DNA from: an uncultured Collinsella sp.
Lineage (GTDB): Bacteria > Actinomycetota > Coriobacteriia > Coriobacteriales > Coriobacteriaceae
Direction: 5' to 3'
DNA length: 9,157 nucleotides
Assembly (NCBI GenBank): GCA_900544465.1
Contig: UQVT01000067.1
Location: forward strand, 1-9,157
In this document: positions 1-6,600 of the stretch, piece after piece
Layout: each line of letters starts with the position of its first letter
How positions within the stretch are numbered: position 1 is the first letter of the stretch
The notes under the pieces: generated by a model
Database searches by the model: none
Told to the model about the DNA's origin: nothing
The model's input: the letters and a program-made list of their open reading frames with translations, nothing else
Made by a program: the position numbers and the translations under genes

Positions 1-40
1 GTCCATGCGCGCAGACGCGACTTTCACGAGTAGTCAATTT

Positions 41-108
41 GGGACGGGGCTCTTTTGGCTGTTTTGCCGCCAGCTGGCGTTGGCACGCGCTACTGCTGAG
101 CCTGTCCC
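41..108. other. Imperfect long stem-loop overlapping the 3' end of the dCMP deaminase gene
   Basis: Bases 41-45 and 47-52 can pair with 104-108 and 98-103. This gives 11 pairs, one of them a G-T wobble, with G46 bulged. The enclosed loop (53-97) contains the perfect 12-bp palindrome CGCCAGCTGGCG at 68-79. The right arm lies inside the last codons and stop of the deaminase gene. Neither strand has a T-run after the structure, so it does not look like an ordinary intrinsic terminator. The GGGAC/GTCCC-bounded arms resemble REP-type intergenic palindromes, but that is only an inference. Bases 1-40 show nothing recognisable. Confidence 0.4.
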
Positions 109-614
109 CCGGTACCAATCTGGACATCGACGATAACCTGGCGGTAGCTGATGCCGCAGGAATCGAGAATGCGGCGGCTGATACGACCGTCATCGGTGTC
201 GGCATACTTATTGTCCAGGTAGACGACCTCGCCCACGCCCGCCTGCGCCAAGATCTTGGCGCAGTCGTGGCACGGGAATAGCGTGACATAGACTGTGGAA
301 CCCTCGAGGTCTTTGAGCGAGCCGCGGTAGTTAAGCACGGCGTTTGCCTCGGCATGCACCACGTAGTTGTGCTTGTCCTGCAGCGGGTCGTCGCTCGTAC
401 CCCACGGGAAAAAGTCGTCGTTGAGCGCCGAGGGCGTACCGTTGTAGCCCACCGAAAGGATGCGGTGGTTGGTGTTGGCGATGCACGCGCCCACCTGCGT
501 GTTGGGGTCCTTACTGCGGCGCTGCGCGGCGATGGCCACGCTCATAAAGAACTCATCCCAGCTAATAACGTCGCGGCGCTTGCCCGACGCAGTTTGATGA
601 AGATCGTCCGACAT
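90..614 (-). CDS. Deoxycytidylate (dCMP) deaminase
   Basis: Predicted cytosolic enzyme of 174 aa that deaminates dCMP to dUMP, feeding dTMP synthesis. The zinc-dependent cytidine/deoxycytidylate deaminase signature is complete: HAEAN with zinc ligand H87 and catalytic E89, then PCHDC with zinc ligands C115 and C118. The early segment with SKDPNTQVGACI and VGYNGTP is typical of dCMP deaminases rather than tRNA adenosine or free cytidine deaminases. Length fits the family. An ATG at 650 would add 12 residues, but I chose 614 because GGAGG (623-627) lies 8 nt upstream of it. The 650 ATG also overlaps a good -10 box (649-654), so it is unlikely to be transcribed. The gene follows coaX on the same strand with an 82-bp gap. 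The last residues (GTGGQAQQ) look like a disordered tail and fall in a DNA stem-loop. The family is sure. dCMP over a related substrate is likely. Confidence 0.93.
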   Translation of the reverse strand: MSDDLHQTASGKRRDVISWDEFFMSVAIAAQRRSKDPNTQVGACIANTNHRILSVGYNGTPSALNDDFFPWGTSDDPLQDKHNYVVHAEANAVLNYRGSLKDLEGSTVYVTLFPCHDCAKILAQAGVGEVVYLDNKYADTDDGRISRRILDSCGISYRQVIVDVQIGTGGQAQQ

Positions 615-648
615 GGCAGACACCTCCGAAATCGCAATAGTTTGACCC

Positions 649-654
649 ATTGTA
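649..654 (-). promoter_or_regulatory. Probable extended -10 box for the dCMP deaminase gene
   Basis: Read on the minus strand the sequence is TGCTACAAT, an extended -10 (TG-N-TACAAT). It would start transcription about 28 nt before the ATG at 614. No good -35 hexamer lies 16-18 bp upstream, which the TG extension could offset. The box overlaps the alternative upstream ATG (648-650) and so argues against that start. Confidence 0.45.
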
Positions 655-696
655 GCAGGTGGAAGGTAGGGGCGCTTATCCCACCAGCCCCTCGCC

Positions 697-1548
697 CTAC
701 GCGCGGCGGGGCTTTTGATTGATGTGGTAGAGCTCGGCGAGACCCCGCAGCGTCAGCGCATCGTCGACCGTCAGGCTATGGCCGACCAGCGCCGCAAGCG
801 CCTCGGCATCGTCGCCAGTAATGACGATGGGCACGCTGCCTTCCCCCGCGGCCTTGGTCGCACGCATCTCGGCAAGCACCATGTCGAGCATGCCGTCGAT
901 GCGCGCCACCTCGCCCAAAACCACACCCGAGCGCATGGCCTCGCGCGTGTTGCGGCCGATGACGTGCGTCGGCGCCGAGGGCTCAACCTGGGGTAGGCGC
1001 GCTGCTGCCGCCGAGAGCGAGCGGGCGCCGAGGGCCAGCCCCGGCGCGATAACGCCGCCGACAAAGGTGCCGCGCGCGTCGATGACCTCGATATTGGTCG
1101 TCGTGCCCAGGTCGATCACGATGCACGGCGAGCCGTAGACGGCGCGGGCCGCCACGGCATCGGCGATGCGGTCGGGGCCGATCTCGGCCGGGTCATCGTA
1201 GTGCACGGGCATGCCGGTCTTAAGTCCCGGCCCTACGGTGAGCACGCGCCCCGTACAGGTACGGGAAAGCGCTACCTTCCACGGGCGCTCGAGCGCCGGG
1301 ACCACGCAGCTCAGCACTGCAGCTGCAGGAACGAGCGCGCCGGGCATGCCCGCATCGGCCGCCAGTGCGGCCATGACCTGCACGAGACGCATGCGCGCCT
1401 CGTCTGCTGTGATGCTCGACGGCGTGGTGATCTCGCACGTCGCAAGCGGACATTCCTGCGCCGCGGCCGAATCCTCTGCAAACAGGCCAAAGCGAATGAA
1501 CGTGTTGCCCACATCGACCGTCAATATATATGCGCACCCATTAAGCAT
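697..1548 (-). CDS. coaX: Type III pantothenate kinase
   Basis: Predicted cytosolic kinase of 283 aa catalysing the first step of coenzyme A synthesis, pantothenate plus ATP to 4'-phosphopantothenate. It is the type III (CoaX) form of the ASKHA fold. Visible motifs, in order: phosphate-binding DVGNT (12-16), GPDR (124-127) with the family's catalytic Asp as D126, DLGTTT (146-151), GGVIAPG (164-170), and GRNT (199-202). The usual TGG near the C-terminus reads TGDDAE here (244-249), a departure from the common form. The protein is somewhat longer than the usual 255-260 aa. I chose the ATG at 1548 because AGGAG (1557-1561) lies 8 nt upstream and the conserved DVGNT then falls near the N-terminus. 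An in-frame ATG at 1602 would add 18 unlikely residues. It is divergent from the OPT gene and upstream of the dCMP deaminase. Confidence 0.93.
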   Translation of the reverse strand: MLNGCAYILTVDVGNTFIRFGLFAEDSAAAQECPLATCEITTPSSITADEARMRLVQVMAALAADAGMPGALVPAAAVLSCVVPALERPWKVALSRTCTGRVLTVGPGLKTGMPVHYDDPAEIGPDRIADAVAARAVYGSPCIVIDLGTTTNIEVIDARGTFVGGVIAPGLALGARSLSAAAARLPQVEPSAPTHVIGRNTREAMRSGVVLGEVARIDGMLDMVLAEMRATKAAGEGSVPIVITGDDAEALAALVGHSLTVDDALTLRGLAELYHINQKPRRA

Positions 1549-1575
1549 CGTCGGCGCTCCTTTCGTCTGCCCAGC

Positions 1576-1581
1576 AGTATA
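1576..1581 (-). promoter_or_regulatory. Probable -10 box for coaX
   Basis: Minus-strand TATACT lies 27 bp upstream of the coaX ATG and just upstream of its ribosome binding site. No convincing -35 hexamer is visible at normal spacing. The upstream side overlaps the inverted repeat at 1597-1614, where a -35 would sit, which may mean the promoter depends on or is blocked by a regulator. Confidence 0.35.
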
Positions 1582-1596
1582 TCGCCTACCTAAACC

Positions 1597-1614
1597 AGTC
1601 ATCCCAAAATGACT
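1597..1614. promoter_or_regulatory. Inverted repeat between divergent promoters, candidate operator
   Basis: AGTCAT (1597-1602) and ATGACT (1609-1614) form a perfect 6-bp inverted repeat with a 6-bp spacer. It sits between the candidate -10 boxes of coaX (minus, 1576-1581) and the OPT gene (plus, 1625-1630), in the place where both -35 regions would be. A dimeric regulator bound here could act on both genes. No regulator gene is adjacent, so its identity is unknown. Confidence 0.3.
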
Positions 1615-1624
1615 AGCTTGCGGC

Positions 1625-1630
1625 TATACT
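1625..1630 (+). promoter_or_regulatory. Possible -10 box for the OPT transporter gene
   Basis: Plus-strand TATACT lies 110 bp before the ATG at 1741, with no clear -35 at 16-18 bp upstream. If used, it gives a leader of about 100 nt that includes the structured element at 1678-1734. Confidence 0.3.
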
Positions 1631-1677
1631 GGTGCGCGGTCGCGCGCGAGCTCACGCGGCGGCCCTTGGTAACCCGA

Positions 1678-1734
1678 CTTCCCGCGCCGTATCCGTAACG
1701 GCGCTCCCGGGGGAAGCGGATATACGCAAAGGAG
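1678..1734 (+). promoter_or_regulatory. Structured 5' leader, possible pseudoknot, before the OPT transporter gene
   Basis: A perfect 7-bp stem pairs GCGCCGT (1684-1690) with ACGGCGC (1698-1704) around a 7-nt loop. The loop bases ATCCG (1691-1695) are complementary to CGGAT (1717-1721), 7 nt before the AGGAG ribosome binding site (1730-1734). With a 12-nt connector (1705-1716), this allows an H-type pseudoknot. The competing extended hairpin pairs CTTCCC (1678-1683) with GGGAAG (1711-1716). Two mutually exclusive folds so close to the ribosome binding site suggest translational control or a small riboswitch, but I recognise no known riboswitch class. Confidence 0.35.
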
Positions 1735-1740
1735 TTTTAT

Positions 1741-3444
1741 ATGAGCAATCCCTCGAACCGCGCTTCGATGCGCGGGCAACTCACGCTGCGCGGCGTCGTC
1801 ATCGGCGTCCTTGGCTGCGTGATCATCACGGCAAGCTCGGCCTACACCGCCCTCAAGATGGGCGCCCTCCCCTGGCCGATCATTTTCGCTGCCGTCATTT
1901 CGCTGTTCTTCCTGAAGCTCATGGGCAACGCCAGCCTCAACGAGGCCAACGTCACCCACACCATCATGTCCGCAGGCGCCATGGTCGCTGGCGGTCTGGC
2001 GTTTACCATCCCGGGCGCCTGGATGCTGGGCTATGCCGACCAGATCAGTTGGCTCGACATGTTTATCGTGGCACTCGCCGGCACTATCCTAGGCCTGCTG
2101 GCCACGGCACTCATCCACCGTCACTTTATCGTGGACGCCGCGCTTGAGTTCCCCACCGGCAACGCCGCAGCTCAGACCCTGCGCGCGACCGAGGCCGGCG
2201 GCAAGACCGGCAAGCAGCTCTTTGGCTCCATGGCCATCGCCGGCATCTACAGCGTGCTGCGCGACGCTCTGGGCATTGTGCCCAGCATGCTGTGCACGCT
2301 CAATATCCCCGGCGTGACCTTTGCCATCTACAACTCGCCCATGTTGCTGTCCATCGGCTTTTTGGTGGGCTTCGCCCCCGTCGCGTTCTGGTTTGCCGGC
2401 GCGCTGCTGGGCAATTTTGGCATCATCGTCGGCGGCACCGCTGCCGGTCTGTTTGACGTTATGACCGCACAGGGCATCGTCAAGTCCCTGGGTATGGGCC
2501 TCATGATGGGCTTTGGCGTCGCCGTCGTCCTCAAGGACATCCTTCCGCAGGTCGCCGGTATCGTCCGCGGCCTCGCCGCCGACAGCTCCACCGACACCGA
2601 CGAGCAGTCGCTCATCTCGGGCTCCCTTAAACTCGACGCCGGTATCATCGGTCTGGGCACCGCAGCCATCGCCGTGATCATCGCCATCGTGCTTGACCTT
2701 GGCCCCGTTCCGGCCGTCATCGTGACGCTGTTCACCTTTGTCACCACCATCATGAGCGCACAGAGCTGCGGCCAGACGGGCATCGACCCCATGGAGATCT
2801 TTGGCCTCATCGTTATGCTCATCGTGGCTGCCTTCGCACAGATCGCTCAGGTCAAGCTGTTCTTTATCGCCGGCATCGTAGCCGTGGCGTGCGGCCTTGC
2901 GGGCGACGTCATGAACGATTTTAAGGCCGGCGCCGTGCTGGGCACCAACCCGCGTGCGCAGTGGATCGGCCAAGCCATTGGCGGCATCGTGGGCGCCCTG
3001 GTCGCCGCAGCCGTCATGGTCGCGCTCGTCACCGCCTATGGCCCGGACGCCTTTGGCCCCGACAAGAGCTTTGTGGCCGCGCAGGCAAGCGTCGTCGCCA
3101 CCATGGTCTCGGGCATCCCGAGCGTGCCGTGGTTTGCGGGCGGTTTTATCGCCGGCATCGTCATGTACTGGCTCGGCATTCCGGCCATGATGATCGGTCT
3201 GGGCGTGTACCTGCCGTTCTACATGTCGCTCACGGCCTTCTTGGGCTCCTGCGTCAAGCTCGCCTACGACAAGTGGGCTGCACACCGCGACGCCGCCGCC
3301 GGTCTTTCGGACGAGGAGAAGGCCGCCAAGGATGCCGCCTTCCAGGAGCAGGGTCTGGTTGTCGCCAGCGGCCTGCTCGGTGGCGAGTCTATCGTCGGCG
3401 TTATCCTGGCGTTTGTCTCCGTGGGCTTAAGCCTGCTGGGCTAA
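1741..3444 (+). CDS. OPT-family (oligopeptide transporter) membrane protein
   Basis: Multi-pass inner membrane protein of 567 aa, hydrophobic nearly throughout, belonging to the OPT family of proton-coupled importers. Family-like segments include the N-terminal NEANVTHTIMSAGAMVAGG (67-85), FPTGNAAAQTLRA (137-149), CGQTGIDPMEIFG (343-355), and AGDVMNDFKAG followed by GTNPRAQW (387-408). The last two match the family's pattern of an Asp-Lys-Gly core and a Pro-Arg-x-Gln stretch before a late membrane helix. A polar Asp/Ser/Thr loop near 281-290 and another charged loop near 510-530 divide the bundle. Prokaryotic OPT proteins are often above 600 aa, so this one is compact but looks complete. AGGAG (1730-1734) lies 6 nt before the ATG. 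It appears monocistronic: divergent from coaX and closed by a strong terminator. The substrate cannot be told from sequence; family members carry peptides or metal-chelator complexes. Confidence 0.88.
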   Translation: MSNPSNRASMRGQLTLRGVVIGVLGCVIITASSAYTALKMGALPWPIIFAAVISLFFLKLMGNASLNEANVTHTIMSAGAMVAGGLAFTIPGAWMLGYADQISWLDMFIVALAGTILGLLATALIHRHFIVDAALEFPTGNAAAQTLRATEAGGKTGKQLFGSMAIAGIYSVLRDALGIVPSMLCTLNIPGVTFAIYNSPMLLSIGFLVGFAPVAFWFAGALLGNFGIIVGGTAAGLFDVMTAQGIVKSLGMGLMMGFGVAVVLKDILPQVAGIVRGLAADSSTDTDEQSLISGSLKLDAGIIGLGTAAIAVIIAIVLDLGPVPAVIVTLFTFVTTIMSAQSCGQTGIDPMEIFGLIVMLIVAAFAQIAQVKLFFIAGIVAVACGLAGDVMNDFKAGAVLGTNPRAQWIGQAIGGIVGALVAAAVMVALVTAYGPDAFGPDKSFVAAQASVVATMVSGIPSVPWFAGGFIAGIVMYWLGIPAMMIGLGVYLPFYMSLTAFLGSCVKLAYDKWAAHRDAAAGLSDEEKAAKDAAFQEQGLVVASGLLGGESIVGVILAFVSVGLSLLG

Positions 3445-3485
3445 GCTGAGCAGCTGCTCGACAGCGACCATATTACCTACGATTT

Positions 3486-3525
3486 GCCCGGTCGGTAGCT
3501 TTCGCGGCTACCGACCGGGCTTTTT
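3486..3525 (+). terminator. Intrinsic terminator of the OPT transporter gene
   Basis: A perfect 14-bp GC-rich stem (3486-3499 with 3507-3520) with a 7-nt loop is followed directly by TTTTT (3521-3525). It starts 42 bp after the OPT stop codon. Confidence 0.93.
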
Positions 3526-3536
3526 GATACCAACGC

Positions 3537-3578
3537 AAAGAAAGGCCGACGTGCTGCGTTTAACAGCGCGCCGGCCTT
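3537..3578 (-). terminator. Intrinsic terminator of the large CAP/coiled-coil gene
   Basis: On the minus strand, bases 3578-3564 pair with 3556-3542. The 15-pair stem has one mismatch and one wobble and a 7-nt loop. It is followed by TTTCTTT (3543-3537, partly overlapping the stem base). It lies about 70 bp past the stop codon and is back to back with the OPT terminator, so the two converging transcripts end within the same 100 bp. Confidence 0.8.
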
Positions 3579-3600
3579 ATCGGTTAAGCTATCGAAGCGT

Positions 3601-3630
3601 TTCTGCTATGAACCGAAGTTCGTTGCAGAA
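3601..3630 (-). other. Stem-loop just after the stop codon of the CAP/coiled-coil gene
   Basis: TTCTGC (3601-3606) pairs with GCAGAA (3625-3630), and GAAC (3610-3613) with GTTC (3618-3621). A·T and T·G pairs and one T·T mismatch lie between the two, with a CGAA loop. It lies 15 nt past the stop codon on the minus strand, ahead of the real terminator, and has no T-run. It may protect the 3' end of a long mRNA or may be incidental. Confidence 0.4.
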
Positions 3631-3645
3631 TCTACGCTCGAAACG

Positions 3646-6600
3646 CTACATCTGCTTGCGACGACGATCGCTCAGCGTCACACCAGCGGCCACGAGGGTG
3701 ATACCGCCGATGACGAACACCTCGCCCGCAAGAGCGGAGTCATCGCCAGTCTGGGCGAGCGCGGCCGACATGGCCTTCTTCTTGGCGACAGGAGCCTTTG
3801 CAGCAGCCTGTGCAACCTGAGGCTTGGCCTGCGGCTCAGCCTTGGGATGATACTTGTCGTACTCGGCCTGCGCGGCAGCCAGGGCATCCTTGGCATCGCC
3901 AAGCTCAGCCAGCGCGGCGGCATAGGCGTCGTTGGCATCGGACAGCTTGGCATCGGCATCGCTCAGAGCAGCCTTGAGACCAGCGGCGGCATCGACGGCA
4001 GCCTTATAGCGAGCGTAGGCAGCGTTCAGCTTGACCAGCTTCTCGTTGCCCGTCGTGCCCGCGAAAAGGGATGCCTTGTGGTCGACAGCCTCAAGATCAG
4101 CCTTGAGTGCCTCGTCGTTGGCAAGCTCTGCCTTGGCCTTGACGATATCGAGGTTCGCATCGACGACGGCTTCGTTGGCGGCCTCGAGCTGCTTCTGGGC
4201 ATCGGCGACACCGGCGACGGCAGCGTCATAGGCGACCTTGGCGTCGTCGACCGCCTTCTGGGCGCCGGCGAAGCGCTCGAAGGCATTGTTTGCGGTGGCC
4301 AGCTCGCCCTCAGCGGCCTTGACCTTCTCCTGTGCGTCGGACAGGGCCTGCTTCTTGGCGGCAACTACCTGCTTGGCGTCCGAAAGAGCGGTCGCGGCGT
4401 GCGCATCTGCGGCCTGAGCCTTGTCAACGCCAGCCTGGGCAGCGCCGTCAGCCTTCTTGGCATCGTTAAGCGTGCCCTGCTTGTTCGCAAGGTCCGTCTT
4501 GGCGGCATCGTACTTAGCGGTAAGGTCCTTGACCGAAGCAGTGGCGTTGTCATACGCCTCATTGGCCTTATCGGACTTTGTCTTGGCGGTATCGTAATCG
4601 CCCTGTGCCTTCGCCTTGCGGGCGGAAGCCTTGGAGGCGTTCGTCTGGCATTCGGTGAGCTTGAAGTTAGCGTCGTCAAGCGCGGCCTGCGCGACGGTCG
4701 CCTCGTCCTTGGCGGCGTTGAGATTTGCCCTAGGAGTTTCGATGTCAACATTCTTCAAATTGACATCGGCAGCGCCATATGCCGCCTTCGCGATAGCGGT
4801 GGCCTCTTGCGCAGCTTCATAGTCGCTCTTGGCAGCAGCAACGTTACCGTTCGCTTCATTCGCGGCACTCTTGGCAGCAGCGAGGGATGACTCCGCAGAG
4901 CCAAGCGCATCGTTTTTCACATCGCGCGCCTTCCGTGCTGCCGCAAGTTGATCTTGCAGCTGCGCCAGCTGCGCCTTCTGCGCGGCGGTACCACCGGCAT
5001 GATAAACGGAGTCTACGTACGTGTTTACCAGGTTCTTGAACTCGTCAACCGTAAAATCGCCTTCGGCCCAGTTTCCCTGATAAATTGAAACAGGACTGGG
5101 TGCACCGTCATCCTCGGGCGTTGAGCGGTTGCCATCCTTACCGTAGCCGACGGCGAACCCAAAGGAATTAGCACCTGAATCAATAAAGTTCTCATAGTGA
5201 CCGGTGTTGCTATAGTCACCCCTGTCATAGTCGCGCTTTTCCGCAGTATACCAACCGATAAACGGCCAATCATCGCCGTATTTGTCGCCGTTATCGAAGG
5301 ATGTTTCCCAATCTTTAGGATTATCTGACCCCTTGTAGGCGCCAGCACGTCCGGCAAGGTTTTCGTTATAGGACATATAAAAGCCCTCGCCGCTGTTCCC
5401 TGCGTGGTCCCAAACATTCGACGAATAGCAAACATCGAGCGCCGACTGCGCCATAGAGACAATGCTGACCTTCATGTCACTCAAGCCATTTGCGCGACGA
5501 ATTCCATTGACCGCATTCATGTAGGTCAAGGTATTCTGCAGATTCACGAGCGAAATAGCATTGTCAGCGTCAGATGCATCCAAGTTGACATAGTCGTCAT
5601 ACCATGCCGCCTTGCTAGCAGACCCATCAAGTAACTTCGCCGCATCGCTCGCGTTGGCACGCTGAGCAGCAGTAAACGACGTACTACTTGCGATGTGATT
5701 CATAAAGCCAAGCAGGCCAGCCTTGACAGCATCCGTATCCACCGTCATGTTTGCTTTTAGCTCAGAAATCTGCTGCTCAAGAGCTTTGACGTTTGCGCTG
5801 GCCGTGTTGTATTCATCATTCGCTTTGTTGTAGTCGCTGGTAGCATTCTCAAGAGCGCTTTTCTTCTGCTTTGCGACCTCTGCCAGACGGTCGTACTCTG
5901 TCTTCTTGTCGGCCTCGGTCTGCTGAGCTTGCTCGTAAGCAGCCTTGGCGGTGTTGTATTTGCTGGTCAAATCACCAAGTTTGCCGTTGGCTTCGTCGTA
6001 TGCAGTCTGCGCTGACGAAACGGCAGCGTTGGCGGCGTTGACCTTTTCCTGCGCGGCGCTGGCATCAGTCTGTGCGGCCTGGAGGTTCGTTTGTGCGGTG
6101 GCGTCGGCAGCCTTCGCGGCATCAAGCTCGGTCTGCGCGTCCTTGAGCTCACCGGCAGCAGCGTTCTTGGCGGCCTCAAGCGCTTTTAGATCGATGCCCG
6201 TGCCCGAGATGGCGGCATCGAGCGCTTTCTGGGCGTCGTTCAGCTTATCCTGGGCGTTGCCGCACGCGGTGGTCGCAGCGGCAAGGGCATTGGCGGTCTC
6301 CTGCTTCTTGGCCTGGGCAGTCGTCAGAGCAGACTCGGCATCACTCTTTGCCTGCTCAGCATTGTCGGCGGCGGTCTTAGCGGCATCGAGCTCACCCTCG
6401 GCCGTCTTCACATCGGCATTCGCCGCATTGAGCTTGGCTTGCGCGTCCTCGACGGCCTTCTTGGCGGCCTCGTACTCGTCCATACCCATGGCCTCGAGCT
6501 TGGCCTGCGCATCGTCGAGGGCCTTCTTGGCCTCATCCTGCTTTGCCTTGGCGTCCTTGAGCGCCTGGGTCTTATCCTCGACACTCTTGTTGGCCTGATC

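Noticed and set aside
686..716. Hairpin followed by TTTT on the plus strand at the end of coaX
   Set aside because: It would stop plus-strand transcription, but no plus-strand gene lies upstream. In the coaX direction no T-run follows, and the stem has a two-base interior bulge.
1684..1704. Guanidine-type riboswitch suggested by the GCGCCGT/ACGGCGC stem
   Set aside because: The stem resembles one arm of a known guanidine-binding RNA, but the remaining conserved bases are absent and the gene downstream is not a guanidine exporter or carboxylase.
2089..3285. Long open frame on the minus strand opposite the OPT gene
   Set aside because: Its Asp/His/Gly-rich, domain-free composition is what the complement of a GC-rich membrane protein gives. 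It has no ribosome binding site, and the plus frame has clear family motifs.
3847..4890. Plus-strand 347-codon open frame opposite the second coiled coil
   Set aside because: Gly/Leu/Val-rich low-complexity translation produced by the antisense of the heptad repeats. The minus-strand frame is continuous from signal peptide to sorting signal.
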